Origin: Njordibacter sp028825405
GTDB lineage: Bacteria; Pseudomonadota; Gammaproteobacteria; Pseudomonadales; Balneatricaceae
DNA: 64,000 nucleotides
Reading direction: 5' to 3'
Assembly (NCBI RefSeq): GCF_047730065.1
Contig: NZ_CP159829.1
Location: 620,001-684,000 of the forward strand
The stretch's first letter is position 1; each line of letters begins with the position of its first letter. The notes beneath the pieces were generated by a model that saw only the letters and a program-made list of their open reading frames with translations, was not told the DNA's origin and did not search any database. Position numbers and translations under genes: made by a program. Below, in pieces: positions 25,232 to 33,893 of this stretch.

Positions 25232-26494
25232 ATGGCGTTAAAAAAGATAAAAAATAAATGTCTAAAACAAATTCTATCAAAGGTAGCTGCGGTAGCTTTA
25301 TTTTCTGCAGCAGCTTCTTTGGTTTCAGCTCAGGATGCGTCCTCGAAGCTTGATGCATGGTTGATGGAAAATGCGCTTGGACCCCATGCAACCGGGCAAG
25401 AAAATTGGGAAGGTATCGTTGCCGCAGCTAAAGAGGAGGGTGAGGTTTCAGTTTATACGGCCTCAGGTCGCATTGCGAAATTGGTCGACCATTTTCAAGC
25501 CCTTTATCCTGGAATTACGCTAACAGTCTATGATCTTGGGTCTGTTAAAACCATTGAAAAAACGGTTCGGGAACAAGATGCTGGTATTTTTACAGCTGAT
25601 GTTGTCACCACAGGTAACTCTGGCCAAGTCATACATGAACTCTTGGGCAAACATCGCATTTTCAATTATGTACCTGCTCATTTTGTCGATCGAATTCCGC
25701 TTGAGAATCGTGAACCTCTACTGATTCGTGTGAACGAAGCCATGACCTTTTTCTATAATGCAGAATCTAATCCTAATGGATCACCCATCAGCAACGTGTG
25801 GGAACTTACGCAAGAGAAATATCGGGGTCGCGTGGGCATTAAAAACCCAATGTCATCAGGATCCTCACTCATGGGACTGGCAACCTTGGTGCAAAATCCA
25901 GAACAAATGGCTGCGGCTTACAAACGCTTGATGGGCGAGGATATTGTTCTAAGTGATGGTGTGCAAGATGCTGGTTATGAGTTCGTAAAGCGCATGCTTG
26001 ATAATGATATCGTGATCTATAAGTCGGGTTCAAAGCTCGCTGATGCTGCCGGTAAGGCAGGTCAAGATGATGCCATGATTGCTATGAGTAACATGACTTA
26101 TATAGCGCGCAATGATTCAAAAGGTAATGTAAACGCCATCGTGTCTGATCTTGATCCGGTTTCACGCTTAGTCTACCCAAACTTTATGTCGATTGGTGCG
26201 CATGCACCGAATCCCAATGCGGCAAAAGTTTTAATTGCTTATTTGCTGGGTAATCCTGATCTAAATTTGGATGCAAAATTAGAGAAACCCTATCTTGAAG
26301 GAGCAAGCTTTGATTTGCTTCAAGGTTTGGCGCCCTACCACGATGCAGGCTCAGTGAGCCCCCGCAGCGATGTGCCTCTGCCCCAAGGTGGTGAGATTTG
26401 GGACGAGATGGTAGGTTGGAATGTTTCAGCTGATTTTATGTGGGAGCAAGGTCCGCGCCTGCGTGATTTTTGGATGATACACTCAAGCCAATAA
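25232..26494 (+). CDS. ABC importer periplasmic solute-binding protein (Fbp/family 1 type)
   Basis: This 420-residue exported protein has a signal peptide ending near LVSAQ (about residue 34). The body follows the ferric-ion/aminophosphonate type of binding protein: GEVSVYTASGRIAKLVDHFQ, FTADVVTTGNS, and KNPMSSGSSLMGLATL. The tandem tyrosines used for ferric iron by FbpA are not evident, so iron is not assured. An unknown organic anion is equally possible. It is the first gene of a three-gene operon with a 12-base gap to the ATPase gene. Confidence 0.85.
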   Translation: MALKKIKNKCLKQILSKVAAVALFSAAASLVSAQDASSKLDAWLMENALGPHATGQENWEGIVAAAKEEGEVSVYTASGRIAKLVDHFQALYPGITLTVYDLGSVKTIEKTVREQDAGIFTADVVTTGNSGQVIHELLGKHRIFNYVPAHFVDRIPLENREPLLIRVNEAMTFFYNAESNPNGSPISNVWELTQEKYRGRVGIKNPMSSGSSLMGLATLVQNPEQMAAAYKRLMGEDIVLSDGVQDAGYEFVKRMLDNDIVIYKSGSKLADAAGKAGQDDAMIAMSNMTYIARNDSKGNVNAIVSDLDPVSRLVYPNFMSIGAHAPNPNAAKVLIAYLLGNPDLNLDAKLEKPYLEGASFDLLQGLAPYHDAGSVSPRSDVPLPQGGEIWDEMVGWNVSADFMWEQGPRLRDFWMIHSSQ

Positions 26495-26506
26495 AGGGGC
26501 TCTTCA

Positions 26507-27598
26507 ATGGGACAAATACTACTCAAGGGAATCGTAAAGTCCTATGGTAAAGAGTTGGTTGTAAAAAACCTCGACCTGACTGTTCAACCAGATGAATTTC
26601 TAACTATTTTAGGTCCATCTGGGTGTGGTAAAACCACTACCCTGCGCATGATCGCAGGGTTAGAGGAGCCAGATCAGGGGACTATTCAACTTGGTGATAG
26701 GGTCGTGTTCTCGCGCAATGACGGGGTAGTGATACCTCCCGAAGCGCGTGGCCTTGGCTTAATTTTTCAAAGCTATGCTTTGTGGCCGCACATGACTGTG
26801 GCCAAGAACATTACCCTAGCCTTGAAAGAACAAAAAATATCTAAAAGTGACATCGCCAAAAGATTAGAAACAGCCTTAGAACAGGTGCAATTGACCGGTT
26901 ACGCCGAACGCTACCCGTCTGAGTTATCAGGAGGTCAGCAACAAAGAGTAGCGGTGGCGCGACTCATTGCTCTGCGACCCTCGCTTTTATTGATGGACGA
27001 ACCCCTTTCTAATCTTGATGCCAAATTACGCACAGAAATGCGTGCAAGTCTCAAGCGTTTGCATCGTGATTTAGGGGCGACAACGGTTTATGTAACGCAT
27101 GATCAAATTGAGGCCTTAACCCTTTCGGATCGTATTATTATTATGAATGAGGGGCAAATTATGCAACAAGGCTCCCCTTATGATATTTATCATCATCCAG
27201 CTAATATCTTCGTAGCTGAATTTATTGGTGACCCAGGAATTAACTTATTTAAAGGAAGTATTGCCAATGGAGTACTCGATTGTGGCGCTATTTCCATCCC
27301 TCTCCCTGACACGTTAACTGAACGCAGTGGTAGTCTGATTGCTGGCATAAGACCAGAAAAAATAAGCGTATCTGAAACTGCCCAAGCGGGTTGGCAAGAA
27401 GTTAGAACAGAAATTTTGCAGCCTACGGGTGCGAATACAATCATAGAAGTGAAGGTAGGGGATACCCCCATAACCTTGCTTCAATCTGGCTTCATGACCT
27501 TACCAGAGGGTACCCCACTGTGGATTGATTTCGAAGCAGAAGCACTGAGCTTTTTTGACATAGATACGCAGAATAATTTGCGTAACGAGGCGCATTAA
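26507..27598 (+). CDS. ABC importer ATPase (FbpC/PotA type)
   Basis: This 363-residue protein has Walker A GPSGCGKTT (about residues 36-44), a Q-loop in LIFQSYALWPHMTV, signature LSGGQQQRVAVARL, Walker B LLLMDEPLSNLDAKL and switch histidine in YVTHDQIEA. These are followed by a TOBE-like C-terminal domain from about residue 240. It energises the permease encoded 4 bases downstream. The FbpC-like QSYALWPHM segment agrees with the binding-protein type. Confidence 0.92.
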   Translation: MGQILLKGIVKSYGKELVVKNLDLTVQPDEFLTILGPSGCGKTTTLRMIAGLEEPDQGTIQLGDRVVFSRNDGVVIPPEARGLGLIFQSYALWPHMTVAKNITLALKEQKISKSDIAKRLETALEQVQLTGYAERYPSELSGGQQQRVAVARLIALRPSLLLMDEPLSNLDAKLRTEMRASLKRLHRDLGATTVYVTHDQIEALTLSDRIIIMNEGQIMQQGSPYDIYHHPANIFVAEFIGDPGINLFKGSIANGVLDCGAISIPLPDTLTERSGSLIAGIRPEKISVSETAQAGWQEVRTEILQPTGANTIIEVKVGDTPITLLQSGFMTLPEGTPLWIDFEAEALSFFDIDTQNNLRNEAH

Positions 27599-27602
27599 CG
27601 CC

Positions 27603-29444
27603 ATGTTAAAAGCCTCTATCCAAAGTGGTAAACCAGCCTTTTGGTCTTGGCGTGGTCTGTCTTATCAGGTCTATCGGCTAAAAAATCGGCCTGAGTTAGT
27701 GATTGGTGTTTTGGCACTTGGCTTTCTAAGTTTTGTTGTGCTGGTGCCATTGCTGCAAATTATCCAAGATGCATTAACATTTCAAAGCTATGATCTTGCC
27801 TATGAGCCAGACGGGGTCGTGGGTAGTTTTACTTTATTTCACCTAGACCGCGTCTTTAACCAGCCTATTTCAGCTGCTTTATTTTATAAGCCGTTGATCA
27901 ATAGTCTTATCATGGGCTTTGCAGTGACGGTCATTGCTCTAATTGTTGGCTTTAGTCTTGCTTGGTTAATGGTTCGAACTAATGTTCACTTTAAGGGTGT
28001 GTTTGGAGCAATGTTGGTGTTTCCATACATGATGCCATCTTGGGTGATGGCCATTGCTTGGCTGAGTTTGTTTAAAAATGACCGCATTGGTGGATCTGAA
28101 GGCTTACTAACCTATATGACCGGTGTGCAAGCCCCTGACTGGGTTGCATATGGCATTGTTCCCATCGTGATCACCTTGGCGATGCATTACTATGCCTACG
28201 CATATTTACTGATTTCTGGCGCATTGGCTACCGTGGATAGTGAGTTAGAGGAGGCTGGTGCCACCAGTGGCATGGGTAAATGGAAGCGCATATGGGTTAT
28301 TACGATGCCTTTATTGATGCCCGCAATTGGTTCTGCCATAGTACTCACGTTTATCCGTATTTTAGGAACATTTGGAACCCCAGCATTGCTCGGTCTGCCG
28401 GTTCGTTTCTTTACCTTTTCTACGCAAATTTATGCATCAATTAACGCCCGCAACCAAGGCGACGCTTTTGTGTTGGCGCTGGTTTTAATTATTTTAGCCA
28501 TTTCTTTTATCTGGATTAATAGCCGTATTATTGGCGTACGCAAAAGCTACGTGACAATGACAGGCAAGGGTTTTCGCAAGAGTGAAAGTGATCTGGGTAA
28601 AATGCGCTGGCCGTTAACAATTTTGGTGATTTTATTTCTCTGCATAACTGTAGCATTACCCCTTATTCTTTTACTGTGGGAATCTTTAACGCTAATTCCA
28701 GGTGATTATAGCTTAGCAAATCTAACGACTTATTTTTGGAATGGCCAGGGCAACGTTAATCTAGCCTACGGGGAACCGGGAATTATCCACAACAAAGGCA
28801 TTCTAGAGGCTTTGTTTAATTCCATAAAGTTGGGTTTCGCTGCTGCATTATTTAACGGGGTGTTAGGTCTTTTAGTTGGATACGCTGTGGTTCGGGGGCG
28901 CGGTGCGCGTTTGTCAAAATGGCTAGAGTCGATTGCTTTTGCGCCATATATATTCCCTTCCATTGCCTTAGGTGCAATTTATATTGGCATGTTTTCAACC
29001 AGTATTGGTCCCGTTCCTGCACTCTATGGAACATTTACGATTTTAGTATTGATTACGGTGATTAAAAACTTACCCTTCACCTCACGCACAGGCATTGCTG
29101 CAATTTTACAAATCCATCAATCGCTAGAGGAAGCCGCTCGAGTGCAAGGTATTGGTTGGTTCAGGCGCATGTTTAGAATTATTATTCCCCTGTCCATGAG
29201 TGGATTGGTAGCGGGCATGTTGCTCACATTTATTACCGCGATGCGGGAATTATCTTTGATTATTTTGTTAATCTCACCCGGCAACATGGTTCTGACAGGG
29301 TTAATATTTAGTTATCAAGAACAGGACATGGCTCAGCATTCTAGTGCTGTGACTCTAATGTTAGTACTACTTATTATTATCATTAGTGTGATCGTGCGTC
29401 TCATTACGCGTAAGGCGGGTGTTGGAAGACTTAACGCAACCTAG
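27603..29444 (+). CDS. ABC importer permease, two fused MetI domains
   Basis: This 613-residue inner-membrane permease has about twelve transmembrane helices in two homologous halves. Each half has an EAA-type coupling loop: EEAGATSGMGKWKRIWVITM in the first and EEAARVQGIGWFRRMFRIII in the second. Fused double permeases are usual in the FbpB/ThiP type of importer. It ends the operon, and the downstream 160 bases before the convergent SDR show no strong terminator. Confidence 0.92.
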   Translation: MLKASIQSGKPAFWSWRGLSYQVYRLKNRPELVIGVLALGFLSFVVLVPLLQIIQDALTFQSYDLAYEPDGVVGSFTLFHLDRVFNQPISAALFYKPLINSLIMGFAVTVIALIVGFSLAWLMVRTNVHFKGVFGAMLVFPYMMPSWVMAIAWLSLFKNDRIGGSEGLLTYMTGVQAPDWVAYGIVPIVITLAMHYYAYAYLLISGALATVDSELEEAGATSGMGKWKRIWVITMPLLMPAIGSAIVLTFIRILGTFGTPALLGLPVRFFTFSTQIYASINARNQGDAFVLALVLIILAISFIWINSRIIGVRKSYVTMTGKGFRKSESDLGKMRWPLTILVILFLCITVALPLILLLWESLTLIPGDYSLANLTTYFWNGQGNVNLAYGEPGIIHNKGILEALFNSIKLGFAAALFNGVLGLLVGYAVVRGRGARLSKWLESIAFAPYIFPSIALGAIYIGMFSTSIGPVPALYGTFTILVLITVIKNLPFTSRTGIAAILQIHQSLEEAARVQGIGWFRRMFRIIIPLSMSGLVAGMLLTFITAMRELSLIILLISPGNMVLTGLIFSYQEQDMAQHSSAVTLMLVLLIIIISVIVRLITRKAGVGRLNAT

Positions 29445-29604
29445 TCAAAAGACAGTTCAAAGGATGAATGTTGGCAGCTTAAGAATTGGGGACTAATGTT
29501 GTTAACTGCATCCCAGCAGTGAAACTCAATAGGCCAAAATCGAACGGATATATTTTCTGCTTCTGGGATGTTTAAGTAGCGCAGTTACGGGAATAAGTGG
29601 CTGG

Positions 29605-30363
29605 CTAAATAGATCCGCCTTCGACCATGTAGTTATTAGCAGAGCACATGAATGCATCATCGGAAGCTAAAAAAATGACCATTCTAACAACGTAAATAGG
29701 CTCAATTAAATCGGGTAAACATTGCCTTTGCCGCTGACTCTCAAGGGCCTCTGGTGTGGCCCATAAATCTTTCTGTCGGTCAGTCATGATCCATCCAGGA
29801 ACGACGGTGTTGACCCGAATGCGGTGTTGTCCTAAATCTCTTGCCATCGTTCTTGTGAGTCCATGCACGGCAGCTTTAGACGTAGCGTAAGCGGGGAAAC
29901 CGCCCCCTGTTTCATGCCAACTGTTAGAGCCCATATTGATGATAGAGCCGCCGCCTGCAGCGATCATGCCTGGAGCCACACATTGAATAGCAAAAAATTG
30001 ATGCCTTAGATTAGTTTGTAAGCGCTCATCCCAGTAGGCGGGTGTGACATCTTGCCAGTTATGGCGATCATCATTGGCCGCATTATTTACCAGCACTGTC
30101 GCTGGTCCAAGGCGGGACGCTAACTTAGTCAGTGCCGCTTGCAGGGCGTCAATGTTGGTCAGGTCACAAATTTCATGGGTGATGTTAACCGCAGTATCAG
30201 ACAAAGCTTGGCTATTAGACTCATGCAAATCTACAAAGCCTACGTTTGCGCCTTGGGCGGCAAAGCCGCGCACTAATTCAAACCCAATACCCGATGCACC
30301 GCCGGTAATAAAAACTGTTTTACCCTTAAGACTTGGGTATGTGGCAAATGTTGCTTGATCCAT
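29605..30363 (-). CDS. Short-chain dehydrogenase/reductase
   Basis: This 252-residue classical SDR has the cofactor motif GGASGIG (about 20-26), NNAA near 90, a catalytic serine in NMGSNS and the YATSK active-site motif near 157. A C-terminal GWIMTDRQ follows the usual PG segment. The D in FVDLHES after strand 2 suggests NAD preference. Related enzymes oxidise sugars such as xylose or galactose, but the substrate is not settled. It converges with the ABC operon, whose ligand could be its substrate only by conjecture. Confidence 0.85.
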   Translation of the reverse strand: MDQATFATYPSLKGKTVFITGGASGIGFELVRGFAAQGANVGFVDLHESNSQALSDTAVNITHEICDLTNIDALQAALTKLASRLGPATVLVNNAANDDRHNWQDVTPAYWDERLQTNLRHQFFAIQCVAPGMIAAGGGSIINMGSNSWHETGGGFPAYATSKAAVHGLTRTMARDLGQHRIRVNTVVPGWIMTDRQKDLWATPEALESQRQRQCLPDLIEPIYVVRMVIFLASDDAFMCSANNYMVEGGSI

Positions 30364-30733
30364 TGAGTATCCCTTTTTTTGACTGGGCGCTGATTATTAT
30401 GGGGTTGGTTGATGTAGGTTTAAACGTTTTAAATAATCTCAAACCAAGGCCATAGCGGATCAATCCCATACATGTAAAAGTGTTGACGCTGCAGCAGAGT
30501 GAGCCAACCTTGCCTAACCTAATCAAAGGCTTCGCTGTGGGTCGTGATTTGGGCCTCAAAAACCGCACTGACAAAGTACCACACTTTTGCTTTTAGTGAA
30601 TTAAAGGTGGCTAATGCGCAACTAGTTAAGCAGATAAAAACCAAGTAAATCAAGAACCAAGTAAAGCAAAAATCAACTCGTTATTATTTAAGGGTCACAA
30701 CTAAAAAAATTTATCAGCTTACAGGGATTTAAT
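30364..30733. other. Intergenic region, no gene seen
   Basis: This 370-base gap upstream of the SDR gene has one imperfect 16-base direct duplication around AACCAAGTAAA (about 30639-30667). No promoter or RNA gene is convincing. Confidence 0.4.
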
Positions 30734-31243
30734 TCATTCAACATAGGGATTTGAGTAGTGATCAATTTGGGTCAACAACAGGCGTAAATGAAATTCCATT
30801 TGGTGGTAATCCCCCTGCATATGGCAACACAGCTGATAAAAAGCCTTGTTGTGGTCTTTCTCTTTTAAGTGAGCTAATTCATGCACTACCAGCATCCGTA
30901 GAAACGGTTCAGGCATTATTTTTAAGCGAGAGGATATGCGGATTTCATGTTTGGCTTTAGTTTTACTTCCTTGAACCCTAGACACAAAAGAGTGCAGCCC
31001 TAAGGCTTGGTGGCTCAAACTTATTTTGTCGTCAAAAAGGATTTTGGACAGAGGGTTAGACTTACGTAAATACTGGTTTTTGATCGACATGGTGTAATCA
31101 TACAAAGCTTTGTCTGTTCTTACTTCATGAGCTTTAGGATAGCGTTTAAGTAGGAATTCTTTAAGCTTATTGTCATTCAGTAAACCCGATACTTGGTCCT
31201 GTATCTTGGGTTCATAACCTGAGAGGTAGTTGAGTGTATGCAT
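30734..31243 (-). CDS. YgjP/DUF45-type zinc metallopeptidase-like protein
   Basis: This 169-residue protein has the zinc motif HELAHLKEKDH (residues 121-131), extended by NKAFYQLCCHM, which matches the YgjP-like (DUF45, M48-related) family. The N-terminal half contains VRTDKALYDYTMSIKNQYL. The family is often linked to restriction-modification or housekeeping roles, but its substrate is unknown. No restriction genes are adjacent. The gene stands alone. Confidence 0.82.
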   Translation of the reverse strand: MHTLNYLSGYEPKIQDQVSGLLNDNKLKEFLLKRYPKAHEVRTDKALYDYTMSIKNQYLRKSNPLSKILFDDKISLSHQALGLHSFVSRVQGSKTKAKHEIRISSRLKIMPEPFLRMLVVHELAHLKEKDHNKAFYQLCCHMQGDYHQMEFHLRLLLTQIDHYSNPYVE

Positions 31244-31625
31244 AATTATTAGCTGGGATTTTTATTCAAAAGTTGAAGTGGCTCTCGGGTCTAATCAATT
31301 CAGCTCCCACAAATAGCCAGTCAAACTAATTAACGATCTTTCTCATTAATTACTATTTTAAATTGTGTTTTAAATTTGCTTATATTCCGAGCTACACAAT
31401 CAACTATTTTTGACTCACTTTCAAGTAAAAACCATCTTTTGAGGATTATGCGACCCGTGCATTGACACTGTGTTAATGGAGTGTTGATAGAGTATTAATG
31501 ATGTGTTGATGGTTAATAATGAAGTTCAGCGCACGCCCATTAGATGGTTCTTGTGATCGCCTAATGACTGTTTTGTGAGAAGCATAGTGATTCATTATGA
31601 AGGCTAGATTCAAAGCGCATAAAGC
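31244..31625. other. Intergenic region with 11-bp repeat array
   Basis: This 382-base AT-rich gap contains the 11-bp tandem array at 31471-31514. No gene is recognised. Confidence 0.5.
31471..31514. repeat. Four imperfect 11-bp tandem repeats
   Basis: Units are TGTTAATGGAG, TGTTGATAGAG, TATTAATGATG and TGTTGATGGTT. The 11-bp period is close to one DNA helical turn. The array is downstream of the xylulokinase gene and upstream of the peptidase gene. Confidence 0.75.
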
Positions 31626-33083
31626 TTAAAAATGATGTTTTAAACTTTGATAAAGTTGTTGGTACTTCAAGTGTTGTTTAGAGTAATAGCTGGACATGAT
31701 TGCATCGGGTTTTATTATGTACTTTACTTTAGGAGCAACACACACTTGCCCAGCAGGCATAGAATTCAAGCCAATCTTAGCAAGTCGAGCAGCGCCGTAT
31801 GCTGGGCCAACTTCTCCACCATGCCCATAAACTAGGTTTCTATTCAATACACTGGCTAATATTTTACCCCATAGTTGGCTCACTGAGCCCCCACCGATGA
31901 CAGATACCGTGTCAATTTGTGTCCCTGCTGTGAGCATGGCCTGTTGGGCATCAGCAAAAGCGAAAGCAATGCCTTCAAGTACCGCCCGGCCTAACTCGGC
32001 TGGGTCAGTATTATGGCCTAAGCCAAAGAAAACCCCCTGCGCATTTGGGTTGTTATGCGGTGTGCGTTCACCCGATAAATAGGGCAGGAAAGTGACTTGT
32101 GAAGGCTTTGAAAAGTCGAGTTTTTCAATCTCAGATAGTAAACTCGCTTCATCTTTGTAGCCGGTGAGTTGAGTCACCCAACTGAGGCAGCTTGCGGCAC
32201 TTAAAATCACTGCCATTTGGTGCCACGTATGGTCTATGCAGTGACAAAAGGTATGCACAGCATTCTCAGGGTTCGGGCGATAACTGTCGTTAGCGACAAA
32301 GTATACGCCAGAGGTACCGAGAGATAAAAAGGCTTGGTTTGGATTAATCACCCCAATGCCTGCAGCACCAGCAGCGTTATCACCGCCGCCAGCGATCACA
32401 GGTACCGCTTGCAAGCCCCATTTTTTTGCCACATGCGCATCAAGTTGACCTGTTATTTGAGTGCCTTCATAAAGCTTAGGCATCTGCTCTTCAGTCAGTC
32501 CAGTTGCCTTAAGCATAGTGGGAGACCATGTCCTATTTTGTACGTCTAGCCAAAGCGTACCTGAGCTATCAGACATATCAGAAGCAAAGTCACCGGTCAT
32601 CAAAAACCTTAAGTAATCTTTAGGGAGTAATACTTTGGCGACCTTGGCAAAATTATGGGGCTCATGCTCCCGCAACCAGGCTAACTTTGGTGCGGTAAAA
32701 CCAGGCATCGGAATATTTCCTGTTATGGCTCGAGTGCGGGGCTCTTTGATCTCTATTGCCTTACACTGAGCTTCGCTGCGGCCATCGTTCCACAAAATAG
32801 CGGGTCGAATAATATTGTTTTGCGCGCCTAGTAGGGTTGCACCGTGCATTTGTCCAGCTAAGCCAATGGCCTTAACAGATTTGAGAGCTGCGGCATTAGT
32901 CTCTTGCAGAGCATGCATGGCTATATGTGTTGCTTGCCACCAAGCTGCAGGATCTTGCTCAGACCAAAGTGCATGGGGCCGACTCACTTCTAATTCCGAT
33001 GAAGCTTGTGCGATCAACTGATCCTCATCATCAAGGATAATAACCTTCACGCAAGAAGTGCCTAAATCAATGCCTAAATACAT
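31626..33083 (-). CDS. xylB: Xylulokinase (FGGY family)
   Basis: This 485-residue protein matches the usual XylB length. It begins with the phosphate-binding LGIDLGTSCVKV, has the substrate loop AGQMHG followed by ILWNDGRS, and in the second domain carries GGGDNAAGAAG, LSLGTSG and VIGGGS. XylB phosphorylates D-xylulose to enter the pentose phosphate pathway. No xylose isomerase or transporter is adjacent, so another pentulose substrate is possible. Confidence 0.9.
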   Translation of the reverse strand: MYLGIDLGTSCVKVIILDDEDQLIAQASSELEVSRPHALWSEQDPAAWWQATHIAMHALQETNAAALKSVKAIGLAGQMHGATLLGAQNNIIRPAILWNDGRSEAQCKAIEIKEPRTRAITGNIPMPGFTAPKLAWLREHEPHNFAKVAKVLLPKDYLRFLMTGDFASDMSDSSGTLWLDVQNRTWSPTMLKATGLTEEQMPKLYEGTQITGQLDAHVAKKWGLQAVPVIAGGGDNAAGAAGIGVINPNQAFLSLGTSGVYFVANDSYRPNPENAVHTFCHCIDHTWHQMAVILSAASCLSWVTQLTGYKDEASLLSEIEKLDFSKPSQVTFLPYLSGERTPHNNPNAQGVFFGLGHNTDPAELGRAVLEGIAFAFADAQQAMLTAGTQIDTVSVIGGGSVSQLWGKILASVLNRNLVYGHGGEVGPAYGAARLAKIGLNSMPAGQVCVAPKVKYIIKPDAIMSSYYSKQHLKYQQLYQSLKHHF

Positions 33084-33300
33084 ATTAACAGTCGCAGGTG
33101 TTTAGTGTGGGCTAATGCGCTGCAAAAGTGGTCAATTAAGCCTCGCAAACCAAAGTCGCCGTCTATGCCTTTGTGGGTGTTGCCACGGGTGCAATAAATA
33201 GCCATGGATACCATACTTTTCACTCACTTCCATTAAGGGTTCGTGATATTCTAGCATTGATTCCAACCCACATATTATTTAAACCCACATCGAGAAATTC

Positions 33301-33837
33301 ATGGCCATAGGCGCGACCATTTACAAGGCAAACTTAAATTTATCCAACCTTAATAGTCACCATTACGCAGATTATAGCCTGACCATAGCTAAGCACCCCT
33401 CTGAAAATGAATATCGTCTCATGTGCCGCTTAATTGCCTTTTTACATGCTGCACATGAGGATTTAGAACTCACTAAAGGCATTAGTTCCGCAGAAGAACC
33501 CGATCTTTGGCAACGAGATTTAACGGGTAATATTGTGCATTGGATTGAACTAGGCATGCCCGATGAAAAACGTATTCGTCAAGCAAGCGGGAAAGCGCAA
33601 CAGGTGTCTATTTATACTTATCAGGATAATAAGGCTGACCTATGGTTAGAGAAAAACCGAACGAGCTTATCAACAAATAAAAAGGTTAAGGTTTTTCATA
33701 TCAGCATAGAAGGTGAAGTGGCCCTTGAAAAATTATTGCTTAAAACGATAAATTTGAGTTGTATTATAGAAGAAGAGCAAATGCATCTAAGTGATGCTGA
33801 GCGCCATATAACAGTGCATATTACGCAAAGCTTTTAA
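33301..33837 (+). CDS. yaeQ: YaeQ family protein
   Basis: This 178-residue protein begins ATIYKANLNLSNL, includes ENEYRLMCRLIAFL and EPDLWQRDLTGNIVHWIELG, and ends HITQSF. These follow the YaeQ family over its full length. YaeQ has a PD-(D/E)xK nuclease-like fold. Its role is unclear; in enterobacteria it was linked to RfaH suppression. It lies 56 bases before recC on the same strand, though a separate transcript is possible. Confidence 0.88.
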   Translation: MAIGATIYKANLNLSNLNSHHYADYSLTIAKHPSENEYRLMCRLIAFLHAAHEDLELTKGISSAEEPDLWQRDLTGNIVHWIELGMPDEKRIRQASGKAQQVSIYTYQDNKADLWLEKNRTSLSTNKKVKVFHISIEGEVALEKLLLKTINLSCIIEEEQMHLSDAERHITVHITQSF

Positions 33838-33893
33838 TCGCCAACAGAGCAAGGTGCTGCAGGCAGACCAAGTAATAAAAAGGACAAAATTGC

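Noticed and set aside
30326..30574. 82-codon reverse frame upstream of the SDR gene
   Set aside because: It overlaps the SDR start region in another frame, has no domain and looks like a shadow of intergenic sequence.
29605..33083. Xylose catabolic operon formed by the SDR and xylulokinase genes
   Set aside because: The two are separated by a peptidase gene and long gaps, and no isomerase, dehydratase or xylose regulator is present.
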